NCBI GenBank assembly: GCA_038373865.1
Contig: JAXGGA010000084.1
Span: 1-64,000 of the forward strand
Length of the DNA: 64,000 nt
Reading direction: 5' to 3'
Source: Uloborus plumipes
Taxonomy: Eukaryota > Arthropoda > Arachnida > Araneae > Uloboridae
Positions 22,061 through 33,850 of this stretch are shown piece by piece (within the stretch, counting starts at the first letter, position 1; each line of letters begins with the position of its first letter). The position numbers and the translations under genes are program-made. Below the pieces are notes generated by a model that was not told the origin of the DNA, searched no databases, and saw nothing but the letters and a program-made list of their open reading frames with translations.

Positions 22061-23640
22061 ATGAGAGGCTCTAATCCAGAGGGAATAGTTAAACTTTCTT
22101 ATGAAACTTTTTTATTTCTTTGACTCTGACTTTTCAATTGCAGTAGAGTCTCGTCATCTTAAACTATTTTAACCAAGATTAAACGACGTCCCTTTCCCGG
22201 AATTTTATTTATTAACTAGCTGCGTGGCCCTTCTCTCTGCCCGGTCTATACCTGGAGAATAACAGTTATGTAAAGTGACGCGTGCCTAAAAGTCCCGATT
22301 AGATTAAAGTCGATATTTTGCCGGCACGCAGTATGAAAAATTATCAATTGCCAAAAGAGCTTTACATCCTCCGTTCCAGGGAAAGACTAAAAGGAAAAGC
22401 AAGAACTTTACTTGTTCATACACAAGAAAAAAAATGGCAAGGCCTTTTTCTTATCAATGATATCCTTCATGCTAGTTAATTTATTTCATGTTCGCTGCAG
22501 ATGACTTTTGAAATCAAATTTAAATTTTATTTTTACTAACTGAAAAAAAACATGTATCTTTTTTATTGGTAAAATTAATGGTTAATAATTTTCAAAACCT
22601 TCAGAAAGAAACATACTTAAGAGGTATGCTTCCTAATCTTTCCAATGAGACCAAAATCGAGAAGATCCGATAATTATTTCGAGCAGCCATTTTTGGCTCC
22701 TTAATTTAAAATTTAAACGGATCGGTATTTTTTTGAAGTTCGAAAATACCCCTTCACCCTTTCCGAGTGGCCAAGTACCTCCCTGCCAAATGTGGTCCAG
22801 ATCCTGTGTAAATTGTAGATTTGTATGCGGAACACACATATATATTCCCTGTTTGATTTATTTATATTTATTTTTGCCAAGTAAATATCACTTTCAAAGA
22901 AGGCAATCATTCGGAGGCAAATCTTTCATTCCTGTTGCACACTCCATTTCTTTTCCTGTTGAATTATAAGTGCAACTCTAAGTTTTTTTTTGTGCCAAAA
23001 TTTGGCTTAAAAAACGAACATATACGTCCGAAGGACCTAAAAAGATATTTTCATCCTTAAATTGTGGGATGAATCTATAAGGTCAGTGAATTGTGTGACA
23101 CATTTGACTCCCTTTCTCCTTTTTTTTTTCTAATGTTATATTTTTTTATCATACAGTTCTCTTATTACTAATACAACATTTGTTCCTTCATTTTATATTT
23201 GCTCATCAAACCAAATATGTATATATTTTCAGTATTTGCATTTTTTGTCTAAAATTATGGAAAATGGCAAAGACATAAGTATGTTTTGCTCCCTTTTTGG
23301 AACTTTTTCAATAACGGTATTTTTGTATCGTTTTAAAAACAATTTCGAAAACAAGAATAGCATTTTTGGTCCGATCCTGCAACCACAAGATATAAGCTAG
23401 TCACCTTTTAAAAATAATTGTATAAGGAAAACAACAAAGAAAACCGGAATTGTAGCGATACTGAGTGAATAGTTTGCAATCATAAAAAAAACAAACAAAC
23501 CGCAAAGAATAATAATTTCCTTTTAAAATAGTCTATGTATAAAAAAATAGAGTTATTGACTTCTAGAAATACATCTTCGCGTTTGACTCTTAGTAAGTAC
23601 TCTTTTAAATGAAATAAATTAAGAGAGCGTTTCATGAGTA
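22061..23640. other. Non-coding DNA with a retroelement-like tail
   Basis: No gene is seen. Around 22690-22840 the order ACGGATCGGTATTTTTTTG, CTGCCAAATGTGGTCC, GGAACACACATATATA resembles the 3' untranslated tail of arthropod non-LTR elements. The frames on both strands at 22633-22969 cover this repeat-like piece. Confidence 0.35.
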
Positions 23641-24480
23641 TTTCTGCCAATAAAAATCAAGCACTTTCGCTGTGACCTATTCATAGTTCTCAATTACTTG
23701 CGACCTTTAAAAAGTAGCACTAGACGCGTGCAAACAGAAAAACTATTCCCGAAACACATTAAAAAGTGAGATGACTTTTCCCGAAAAGATAACATTTAAA
23801 GAAGTGATTAAATTTCGCAGAAAAGTCAATGAAAATGAAGAGTGCGAATCGGTGTTCTTTCACTCATCCATTCATTAATTTTACACCCATTCTAATGATA
23901 AATAACGATGCTCTCGTAATAGACATGAATTAATGGTCAGCTCTTTCACTCAAGAACCTAAATGACACCAATTAAGACGCCCTTTTTGCGATCAAAATCT
24001 CAGTTTATTATTAGAGCGAGTGATTTGGAGATCTTTCTATTGCACGGGAATTGGTTCTGTCTTTGGCAGTTGGAGCCTCCAATGCAGAGCGCTCCCTTTA
24101 TTTAATAACGCTATAATTCCGAGAGAAAAAAAAGCCCCCATGGGGAAAATGCTCTAGACGGGTATTAAAAAAGTTGAAAAGCCTCATATAGATCCTTTCC
24201 ATAGAGTTGGACGAGGTTGGTGGAGGGAGGGAGAGAGGACGTTCGTAAGGTTAATGACAGCCACTAGTACGCCATCTTGGGTTGGTGTCTATCGCTTCAT
24301 TAGGGTCTTCCAAAGTATAGGGCTCGTGGACCTCAAAAGGGATTCCCCCTATCGTTATAAGACCGCATGGAGATAAAATTAACCGGCGCGCGAGAACTAG
24401 AAAAAGTTCAGATAAAAAGGTACGCGCACGATATAATTTAAATTTATTACTGGGAGTTTTCCTATCGTGGTCTCCGGTTT
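23640..24480. promoter_or_regulatory. GC-richer single-copy block
   Basis: Balanced composition with few homopolymers and no second copy in the window. It includes a kappa-B-type match, GGGATTCCCC, at 24339-24348. It could be conserved regulatory DNA or an unrecognised exon region; there is no open frame with splice signals. Confidence 0.3.
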
Positions 24481-24747
24481 TGCCGTTATCTGGCCTGCCT
24501 TCAGATCACACTGGAATACCGCAGAATTTATCAGTAGCGTTAACTCCTTTTTTATTTCACTTTTTACAGCGTTTCTTGCGACTTGGGGAAGAAGTTCGCT
24601 TTTATCGGCAAGGAGATAGATGCACGGCCTTGCTGCAGGTGTCTGGAAAAAAAATCAATTTGCAAAAGTGTAAGAGGAAGTGTGACATATTAACGCACTA
24701 CCCGAAGCTATTGAATGCAGCTCCGAGAAAAGAGTCGACAGCTAATG

Positions 24748-25425
24748 GGTCGCTCTGTCAAGATGAATGGATGTGTTCTGAAAAATGTCAATCATATTTC
24801 TCACATGCAAAAGAAAAAAAAATAACCTTAATGAGCAATCATTTGCAGTTGAGAAAAGTTAGGTCCCATCAAGAAGCGAATTTATTCATAAGTACTTCTT
24901 GCATACGTATGTTTGCCCCTTAAGCTATGCCCAGAATAGAATGCACATGCACTGAAAAGCCAGCTCGAAATATGCATGTGCTAATCTGGGTACAGTTCTT
25001 ACCACATGCGCCACGAATTATCAAACTGGGTCACTTCGTCACGATGAGTAGATGTGTTCTGAAGATCGCCAGTCATATTTCTAGCATGCAGAAAAGATTA
25101 ACATTAATTAGCAAATCATCGGCAGCTTAGAAAAGTTAGGTCCCATCAAGAAGCGAATTATGCATAAGTACTTTTTGCATACGTATGTTAGCCTCTTAAG
25201 CCATGTCCAGATGTCCAGAATAGAATGCCTATGCACTGAAAACCAGCTCGAAGCATGCATGTACTAATCTGGGCACAATTCTCACTACATGCGCTGTGAA
25301 TGCTTCAGATTAGGTCACTAAGTCACAATGAGTAGATGTGTTCTGGAAGACGCCAGTTATTAATGTTATTGAGCAAATCGTTTGCAATTGTGGAAAGTTA
25401 GGCCTCATCAAGAAGCAAATACATA
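24748..25425 (+). repeat. Tandem repeat, period about 283 bp, 2.4 copies
   Basis: Units start at 24748, 25029 and 25313 with GGTC then GATG(A)(A/G)TxGATGTGTTCTG. Shared later landmarks are TTAGGTCCCATCAAGAAGCG, GCATACGTATGTT, CCAGAATAGAATGC and ATGCATGTxCTAATCTGGG. Divergence of roughly one base in eight shows an old array. The 147-residue frame at 24480-24923 overlaps the first unit and is not a gene. Confidence 0.92.
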
Positions 25426-25790
25426 CCTATATTTGATGTTATTCATAATGTATTCAAAGTTTTAATGGGATATTAGTAATGACTGCTATTATATAACTTT
25501 TGAATAGGTACTTCTTAAATCAATAGCTATTGATTCTACATTTTAAAAATATTATGTGATAAGCAATTTCCCAGTTAAATACTCTCTATACCGTTCTTCT
25601 CTAACCTGCAGCTTTAAGATAATGAGTTTTAATAAATACCGTTTATGTTTTGTGTAAGAAAGCTACAAGAACAACAGCATACCATAGCTCAATTTTCGTC
25701 ATCAAGTACACAAAATCCATGAAACGTTAACATTTTTATGAGCTCCTTTTACAAGGTAATACTTTGTGGAGATCAAACCGCTGGTAAATA

Positions 25791-26470
25791 CGAGGCGCGT
25801 TCATAAAGTAAGGGCCGTTTGGTCACAGAAAAAAATATGATCATAAGAAACAAATTTTATTGCCATATTTAGTTAGGTTTAAACTTACTTTACTTCTCTA
25901 CATAATCGCCGTTTACTTCCAAGCATTTTTCGTACCGCTGCACCAGCTTCTTTAATCTATCTGCATGAAAGCTTTCCGCCTGAGGGTTGAACCAGTTGAC
26001 AACGGCGTTTTTTGAGTACCTCTTCGGTTTCAAAACGTTATCCACCCAGCCGTTGTTTCAAATGAAAGAGGAAGCAGTCGTTAGGTGAAAGGTCGGGACT
26101 GAACGGTGGGTGATCAAAAATTCCCAACGAAAATCTGAAAATTTCTCCTTGGTTTTGGCAGCAGTGTGAGGACGCGCGTTATCGTGGAAGTGGATTATGC
26201 CAGATTAGTTTCCGGCGGTATGTTTTGGATCGCACATCTCAATTTGTCGACGAATCACAGAACGCACTTCACAGTTGGCTGGATCAACGATTTTCGCGGC
26301 CATTGTTCTTTGCATTCACGGACAACAATATGACTTCAGAATCAAAACAAATGACGCTGTAGCTTTGCAATGAGTCAGTATTAAAACTGCAATCAGCTGC
26401 AGTATTAAAACTGCTCCGAAGCGCCATAACTTAAATATAAGCAAACAGCGCTTACTTTATGAATACGCCT
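25791..26470 (-). mobile_element. Internally deleted mariner transposon
   Basis: TA flanks both ends (25789-25790 and 26471-26472). The inverted ends are GCGTTCATAAAGTAAG on the left and, reversed, GCGTATTCATAAAGTAAG on the right, each followed by G(G/C)(G/C)C(G/T)GTTTG. The length of 680 bp is about half that of a full mariner (about 1.3 kb) because the middle of the gene is missing. Confidence 0.93.
25890..26303 (-). pseudogene. Mariner transposase pseudogene, internally deleted
   Basis: Mariner transposases are DD34D enzymes that excise the element and reinsert it at TA. The start is MAAKIVDPANCEVRSVIR, part of the N-terminal helix-turn-helix. A deletion then joins this to the catalytic region: HDNARPHTAAKT, including the second catalytic Asp, then DHPPFSPDLSPNDCFLF in another frame, including the third Asp. 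The end is LVQRYEKCLEVNGDYVEK-stop. A stop lies after LKQRLGG and frameshifts separate the blocks. The first catalytic Asp region is absent, so it cannot encode an active enzyme. The C-terminus is nearly the same as that of the copy at 43586-44154, so both belong to one mariner subfamily. Confidence 0.93.
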
Positions 26471-27411
26471 TATACTACTCCGTTTTCTAAGACTCATAAC
26501 ATACTTCCTCGGATATACCTTGAAACTTTTAAATCAAGCTTAGCGTTGACATCCACGCCAAAAAGCGTAATGAATAGGTTGACTCGACTCAAGAGCACAT
26601 TAATCAAGCGATCTCTAAAAAGTTCACATTTTTCGAACTTTTTTTTTTTTTGCATTGGGAATCGAAAAAAAAAAAAAAAAGACTACAGTAAATAGAAAAT
26701 GCATTTTCCCTTTTGAATCTATATTGATAGCGAGTAACGACTTCAATTATGAAAACTCTCTTTTGAAACGCGAGCAAAAACCATAAATGAATTCTGAAAG
26801 TAATTTTATTCGAAGATAATACCGGAATTATCAGCGAGCAATACGAATAGCAATCAATAGCAGCTTCCAATTTGTGAAAACAAGTTTTCACGACAGATTA
26901 AAAGCAGAAGAAGAAGAGACGGAAGAAAGCAACTTTTTAAAAAGGAAAATAAAAATAAAAAAAGTTGGAAAAGGGATCGGAATTACCGGAAAAGCCTCTT
27001 TTTAACGCCTAATGTCGTTAAGCGCTAGTACCGCTGATTAATATTAAACGCTCTTCGTCGTTGAACGCTTTCCTGTATTCTTCATTTTTATTTTCCTGGT
27101 ATCCCCGCTTCTTTACTTCGGAATTCCATTTCAAGCAATTGCGATTGATAGCTGTAATGCACGACACCTTTTAATGCCCAGGACGAAGTGATAAGTTAAA
27201 ATGATTCTTTTGTATAAAGACTTTCGCGATTTTCAGGACTTAACACCTGGAGGTTTTACTTGCCTCGAAATTGTTTTCAAGAAACTAGCAGGTATGGATT
27301 CTTGAATGTATCATTTCTAAAGAGGAGGAACGAAGTAACTATTATATATATGACGGTATTAAATGATTTCCGTTTATGTCTCTGAAACAATTGAAAATTT
27401 TCTTATTTAAT
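26471..27411. other. Non-coding DNA; part GC-richer
   Basis: T and A runs at 26640-26680 generate spurious frames. The part at about 26985-27215 is GC-richer and single-copy, with no frame supported by splice sites, and may be constrained non-coding DNA. Confidence 0.35.
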
Positions 27412-28110
27412 ACAAGTACTAAGGTTAAATCAAAAATCTAAACAACCCCGACCCTGATTGCCGATCTCACATTAAAATGAACTTCTTTGGTCGGTCATAA
27501 AGCCTTTTAAATCTAATTATATTTGATAATTTTTGAGTGGATATAAGCACGGAAAAGGAAAGATAATCCTTACAAGAAAAATTTGCATTAGTAAAAAGCA
27601 GAATAAAGAGGGATCACTGAAAATTCTTATACTAAAATCAATCACAAGTATTTTAATTTTAAACAAATAGAAACTGGCAACATATAAAAATTTTAAATCA
27701 TTGAGTTTTCTTTCTTCTGTGGCCAACAATGACATCGGTTTCCAATCGCGTAAATTCAAGGCTTAGCCGCATTTGCTAAAAAACGTTAGAGTTCGAGTTC
27801 TATTTTACATGGAAGTTCTCTTATCAGACACAGAAAAATTTTACTTTCTTTTGGTACTATTGTTTTAAATTTTCAAGTATGTTAACAATTCAGAAATTGC
27901 GAAAAACTTTTTGAAGGTTTTAAATTTATATCTTTGTGAATAAATGTCATCTGAAGGCGCGCCCTAGCTAAGAATACTCTCTATCACTTTACCTTTCAAA
28001 AAAAAAAAAAAAATCAAAGTCGACCCATCCGTTTTGGCGCTAGAGTGCCACAGCCTGATACACAAATACCTCAAACTTATAATTCAATTCTTATTGTGTC
28101 AGGGTATAAA
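27412..28110 (-). repeat. Family A dispersed repeat, copy 3 (reverse)
   Basis: Starts ACAAGTACTAAGGTTAAATC, passes AACCCCGACCCTGATTGCCG, ATTGAGTTTTCTTTC, GACATCGGTTTCC and ATACTCTCTATCAC, then an A-run and TTTTGGCGCTAGAGTGCC, ending GTGTCAGGGTATAAA. It shares its whole length with copy 4 at 34764-35480. The 80-residue minus-strand frame here belongs to the repeat. Confidence 0.78.
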
Positions 28111-29378
28111 AAGGAAAAGAAATAAAGATTTTCTGCAATATTTACACCCCTTCTCTTCTGCTTACTTATGGTTTCGCTACTTTCCAAAAAAAAAAGTGAG
28201 CGAGTGTCTGAACACCTGAAGTTGGCTCTATTGGTTCGTGTAAGTATTTGGGTTTTTAAAGTTTCTCTACATGGTTCACCGAAAAAGTGTTCGGCCTAGG
28301 GCCTTCCGATAACTTAATCTGGCCCTGTCTATGAGTAGCACGTTTCTAATGGGAGGGTGAAAAATATTTAAAGCTGAGAATAATGCTTGATTCGATGGTT
28401 GCAAGGAGCTCAAGCTGAAGGGAATGAACGTTTGAAAACAAATATGCAATTTAATGGTTAAATAAACATTTCGTTTTCATTATTAAGATTCCATTATTTT
28501 TCATAGCTTTATTATTGCATAGACAAACTGGAACTTTGCCTATAAGCCCATGGCTGGTAAGATAACTTTCCCTTTGCAAATATCTGGATTGAGTGATTTT
28601 TTCCACCTCTATGCTTCTGATCTATCAAGTTTGAAATGAAAATCAAAAATTTCGTTAACGCTATGCTGCTGTTTTTACTGTTCTTAAAATATATACAATA
28701 CAGTATATTCAAAAGCAGCAAATGATAGCAATTTCTTTAATACTTGTACACATTCTATTCTATAACAATGTTATTTGCCAAAAATAGCCTACAGTTACGT
28801 TTTACAGACTTCAGTTTCGAAATATTTCCGGGAAGGAGCCCCAGAACTTTCCCTATTTCCTCAACGAAAATCTCATTGAAAATCAGAAGTAAACTTCAAA
28901 ACTTTTAGTAAATTGTATTTTGACGGTTTGTATTTTAAATTTAAAAAAAAATGAATTGTGAAAAACAGGGATGAAAATGTAAAATTAATTTAGAAAATAT
29001 TGTATTCGATGTTTTATTCATATACAATACGCCAAAAATAAATTTAAATTGTAGATATACCCATTTTTTATGTCTTCTTCACTTCATACTTTTAATGGAA
29101 TTGTGTTACCGGTCTAAATCTGTTTTCATATACTATTCCACTTCTCTAAAAATAATTTCACTCGTCTAAAAAAAGTCAAGGAGTATTTCCCACCATTAAA
29201 AAAACCCTATATGTCTGCCATTGGCAGAAAAATACAAAGCAGTGTATAATGTATACAATATCAAACTACATTTTTACTCAAAATTTTTATTTGTTTCATC
29301 GATTTTGAATAATCTTTTTAGTTACTAATATTAAGTGTAAGAGTTCTTATACAAGACAGGGACCATGCTTAAAAGCTA
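28111..29378. other. AT-rich non-coding DNA
   Basis: No gene, paired ends or tandem repeat was recognised in this stretch. Confidence 0.5.
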
Positions 29379-29815
29379 ACTGGACTGTTTCATGGGTAAC
29401 TGACTGACATTTTAAAGTAAAACAGTAATTATTTTGTAACATTCAAAGCAATATTTACTTTGTGCAAACAATATTTTCTCCTGGATTATTGTATTTTTTA
29501 AGTTGAGTTTAATGGTATAATTGAATTTCTTAAATGCATTTTGGGGATGATTTTTTAAAATTAGTGAAAATCATGGTAACTGACTGACATTTTAAAAGAA
29601 GTAGTATGACAGCCAATTACCATGCTTTTAAATTCCTTTTTAAAATCATCCAAAATGTATTTTGAGAATTCAATTGTACTATTAAATTCAGCTTATAACA
29701 TACAATAATCCAGGGAAAACATCATTTTTACGATGTATACTTTGCTTTTAATAGTACAAAATACGTACTGTTTTGTTTTAAAATTGTCAGTCAGTTACCC
29801 GTGGAATTGCCCAAC
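29379..29815. mobile_element. Long fold-back MITE, arms of about 200 bp
   Basis: Almost the whole 437 bp is one imperfect palindrome. The left arm contains GGGTAACTGACTGACATTTT, CTGGATTATTGTAT and GCATTTTGGGGATGATTTT; the right arm contains each of these in reverse order and complement. The arms meet near 29590-29610, where GGTAACTGACTGAC recurs. TA is present at both edges (29377-29378 and 29816-29817). Transcribed, this would fold into a long hairpin RNA. Confidence 0.88.
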
Positions 29816-30260
29816 TACGAATAATCAGCATGAATGGAATCTTCCTCTGCAGATTAAATCCCTGCGCATTAAATCCTTGAAGAATTGCTGATGCCTCAGT
29901 AAGTTCATTACGATTCATTTGGAGTTAAAATCTGGTAATTGGATCGCTGGAGTTGTGCTAACACGGGTGCAGAAACGGTTGTACTACAAACTTCCGCTTG
30001 AAATCACCGTTTGGGATAACTCTTTACAAAGTGCGGGTTAAGCACTTTCTGGAAAAGACGGTAAGTTTTGCAGTTTAGAGGGACTGTGTTAGGTTAAGAG
30101 AAACATTCCTCGAGCATGTAACAGTTGTTAAGCGGCAGTCATTTAATTAACCGGTAAAGATATGAAAGACAATCGACTTTTTCCAGTTAAAGGGCGATTC
30201 CACTGTAACGGACGTATCAGTTTTTCACAAAATAGCTTGTAAAGGCTGGAAATATGTTAA

Positions 30261-30965
30261 CCCTTTATGTCCCAAACTAATTTAAAAATAAATTTTTGCA
30301 TATTTTTTTGGTTTTTCTTAGTTGAAAATACATCAAACAACAATTATGCCGAGTATAAAAATTTTGGAAATCAGTAGGAGCTTAATCCCCCTACGCCCCC
30401 TACGAAAACTGTTTTCGATTGCAGGTACTGTCTGTCGGCCTCTCACCAAAGTACAAGGAGTGGTATTTAAAAGCTTCCCAAGTAGCATCAACTCATCGGA
30501 TTTTGCTCGGCCGATCAACAAACTCCTCGTAAACTGATCCTGTAACGTACGATGACATCGTTCCGATCAGTATCCGAGCACGGTTTTCGATGAGCTACTT
30601 TTCATCGGAAAGCGATATCCTTCCGATCAACTTTCCCGATGAAAATAAGCCGAGCTATATTCCATCGGAAAACGATATCCTTCCGATCAACTTTCCCGAT
30701 GAAATTCCTCGGCACGGAACTGTTCTGCACGTAAATTGCTCCAAATCTCATCGTATTCTCATCGGATTTTGCTGCTCGGATTCTGCTTGGCCGATGAGAC
30801 ATATTGGATCATCGGCCGATGAGAATTTCATCGGGTTTCGATGAATGGACGATCATCGGCCGATGAGATGATGCTGCTAGGGTTCAGCAGGATTCCAGCC
30901 ATTTAGGATTCATAATACTAAACTAATATAGGCGGGACTTCTGAGTCCCGTCGGGGCATAAAGGG
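30261..30965. mobile_element. piggyBac-like MITE at TTAA
   Basis: The left end CCCTTTATGTCCC and the reversed right end CCCTTTATGCCCCGAC are each flanked by TTAA (30257-30260 and 30966-30969). TTAA targets and CCY-starting ends are the signature of piggyBac-type elements. A perfect hairpin, CGGGACT-TCTG-AGTCCCG, lies just inside the right end. It carries another element at 30477-30882. Confidence 0.75.
30477..30882. mobile_element. Innermost MITE rich in ATCGGCCGAT modules
   Basis: The left end CCCAAGTAGCATCAACTC pairs with the reversed right end CCCTAGCAGCATCATCTC, both followed by ATCGG. The interior repeats TCATCGG(A/C) and CGGCCGATGA. A 60-bp unit beginning CATCGGAAA(G/A)CGATATCC is present twice, at 30601-30662 and 30663-30722. 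No clear target duplication was seen. Confidence 0.75.
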
Positions 30966-31113
30966 TTAAATACTTGTTTCATTGCATGAATTTTATGAGG
31001 AATCTGCTCTTAATTTCTTTATAATATAGTTACATTTTTAAGACTTCTGTAAAAATATGGAAATAATAATAGTTTATCTGTAACGGGCGTATCTCGTAAG
31101 ATACGTCCGTTAC

Positions 31114-31834
31114 GGAACCAAAAAACCATCGTATAAATACTGATTTGGGAAATCTTTAAAATTTAACCGCATTTTATAGAAGTAGAGTTCATGTTCTTTA
31201 TGAAATTCAGTCAACGAAGTAAGAGTCTAACATATTTGGGGTCTTTTCAGGCTTTTTTGTGCAGCAGTTGGTGCTTTTTATTAAAACGGAATTGCCCGAA
31301 AATATTTCCGAGGCTCTACGTTTGTTACAAGACGAGGTTAAATTTGCTCACAATGAAAATTTTTGTTTCAAAAATCATAGATGCATGTCTCTCAGTGGGC
31401 GGCAAGACGGGGGCATCTTATTAATTTGGGAAAACGTAAAAAATTACAGGTTTGAAGTTTGATTTTAATGCTCTTTCTTGACAAAATAGCACAAAGCTAG
31501 TTTATGTAACTGAGGAGTGGGGCGGGACGTATGTGAGTAAAATAAATCAATAGTGGAACATGGTTGAACTCTCAAAATTTAGAACATATTTCCAATTTTA
31601 CTTAAGTCAAGACTTGTTTTTGTTATTGTTAATTATACCATTTGGATACCCGAGCCCGAGTAAATGCATCTACTTGGTTCAAGGCGGAATTGGTACAACT
31701 TTCGTTTTTACGAGCACCATTAAAGTGGAAGTTCGATTTAGATCATCACATGTGCCATAAGTTCCGTTTAAAGGGAAGTCAGCCATTCATAACACACATT
31801 CGAGAAAAAAAGGACAAGATCAGAAGAAAGAGAA
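31114..31834. other. Non-coding DNA
   Basis: Short frames on the plus strand (31191-31866) lack splice or start support and overlap one another. Nothing else is recognised. Confidence 0.4.
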
Positions 31835-31925
31835 AGTACATCCATGCCCACCCAAGCCGAGATTAGAACTCGGGACCTACCCATCCCCGTCAGACTTTCC
31901 TGACCACTAGCCAATGTGGCCGAAA
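31835..31925 (-). repeat. tRNA-derived SINE head or tRNA-like remnant
   Basis: On the minus strand TGGCTAGTGGTC (31902-31913) fits the RNA polymerase III A box, and GAGTTCTAATC (31861-31871) fits a degenerate B box at normal spacing. The ends do not pair as an acceptor stem, so this is a SINE-like piece and not a working tRNA. Confidence 0.5.
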
Positions 31926-32500
31926 AGTCAAGAACTTTTTGAGTGAAAGTAGTACTCATGAATAAGTCAAGCAAAAGTAGTAATTTCAAAAAACCTTTTA
32001 TTTATTTATTATTATCATTAATTGTTTTTATTGTTATTATTTTTGTTATTATTAATATCATATATTATTGTCGCCGGTGACAAGGTCTCAAAATATGAAG
32101 CTTCTGAGATAAAAATGAAAAAAATCACTATTTTTTTAGTGTTTTAAATTAATTTAATTTAATTTTATTGAAAATAGCTATTGCAGGAAAAAATGAAATG
32201 TTTTTCTATGGAATAGCTTTTTATTGGACATTACTTATAAAGTGAAGATATTACAAATGAAGTCAATGAAGAAATCTGTAAAAACGTGAGTAACCTTTAC
32301 GAAAATTGGATCTTGAAGTAAAAAGACAATAATTTAAATGTTTTTCTCTCAAAAAATACGTACAACTTCAAATAAATGCGGAAAATAAGCAGAGAAAACG
32401 ACTTGGCTACGATTGATCTTGTCTAAATGATATAGGGAAAACAATCTACTTCTTATTATATGTGTTTTAACTATATCTGCATGCACAAATTAATTATCAT
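31926..32500. other. AT-rich non-coding DNA
   Basis: Contains a degenerate TTATTATTA stretch at 32000-32065. No gene was recognised. Confidence 0.5.
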
Positions 32501-33850
32501 GTAATTAGCTCTAAAATCTTGTATACTCTCACCTAATTAGTCTTACGCGAAGTAAAAGGATGCGTTTTTTCAGGTTAAAAAATGACAGCGCATTTTTGAA
32601 CAAGCTCTTAATCTTCTTCGCAGAGCGATGAAAAATGTTGATGAATAACTATCTACCGGTAAGTGGCATAACATAACATTAAGCTTGCCAGAAAGAGCGA
32701 TTCGCTCTGGTGGGAAGAGGCCCTTTATTAATAAAATGAGCTTTGTTTAAAGTAAGAACCATGTGCCTCTCAAATGAATGTGAGAGAAGAAGCGAGTGAA
32801 TTAATTAGGAAGGAAACCAAATCCACGTCATTTTAAATCTCAATCACGAATGGCTTAATCAGCCACGCAGTACCAACCAATTTTGGGAACACAATACGGT
32901 ATAGAAAATAATTTATAGCCATTTACTTCACAAAGCCTTTTAATTAAACGAACCCAGGAGAAGAGAAAAAAGGCTAATTAATTTAGCCTCTCTATGTCAA
33001 ATTAGCTTCGCAGAAAAACGTGGAAAATCTTAACTTGCCGATCACGTATCTCCTCGTTTTTGCGGAAATGCGAACAAAAAACGAGCATTAAATATATGCA
33101 AGTATCTTAATGGGGGCCCAGTATCTTAATATGGATCCATTTTTAATCGTCCGGTTTAATAACATAGGAATGTTGAAGTGTAGTGGAGGAACATTAGATT
33201 TTTGGTATTAATGTTGTAATTGCAAGGGAAACGATTAAGGGTGAGCTAATAGGTATTTTCTTCACAGCTTACTTGAAGTCGCGAGGCTGTTTTGTATATT
33301 TTTATCATTAGCTTCAGCTGTATTTAGTTTACCCGAGCCCGCAAAAAAGATTTTTATTAAGTTGTGTTTTTGGAAAGGGGAGAAAAAGGAAAACTTTCTT
33401 TCCACAGGAAATTGATCTTACGGGGTGAATTTTAAAAGGTTGCTTAAATTTATGATAATGGTTTCTACACCTAAAAGATATGATATATTTCTTTCAATTA
33501 GCAAAGAGCCTAAGCGGATTTCTATGTTAATAGCCTCTCAGAATCAAGACGTTGGGTTGACTCAGTGTGGGAAATGGAAATTCCGGTATTTGGTCTCTCA
33601 AGCAGTTGCCGGTTTTGCCGCGCGAGATTAAATCGTTAAATCTCGGTATATACTCTCCATTCGGAAATAATATTCGATCATTGCATCTTTCGCTTTAATT
33701 GCTAGATCCGGCAATTCATCACAATCCGATGCCATATTGCGCGTATCAACCACGTTTGTGGAGGTGTGTTAACTGATGGCACTTGCTTACAACGTTGAAA
33801 GTGGAAAGCGAATATTACAGGGAGAGCTATGCTGAATAACGTTTGGAAGG
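32500..33850. promoter_or_regulatory. Long GC-richer single-copy block with TAATTA motifs
   Basis: About 1.3 kb of mostly homopolymer-poor, single-copy sequence. Homeodomain-type cores TAATTA or AATTAA recur (for example near 32800, 32940 and 32976). AAAGAGCGATTCGCTCT near 32695 is a perfect local palindrome, AGAGCGATTCGCTCT-like. No splice-bounded frame was found. It resembles conserved non-coding DNA; this is a composition argument only. Confidence 0.33.

Larger units (their letters stand above)
30205..31113. mobile_element. Outer element of a three-level nest
   Basis: GTAACGGACGTATC starts the left side and its complement GATACGTCCGTTAC ends the right side. The right side itself forms a hairpin with GTAACGGGCGTATC at 31080-31093. 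The remaining interior is AT-rich. The ends are short, so the assignment of a family is open. Confidence 0.5.

Noticed and set aside
22633..22969. Coding gene from frames on both strands
   Set aside because: The segment resembles a retroelement 3' tail and the frames lack support.
24480..24923. 147-residue open frame, among the longest here
   Set aside because: It overlaps the first unit of a tandem repeat, shows no domain, and the frame is not kept in the other units.
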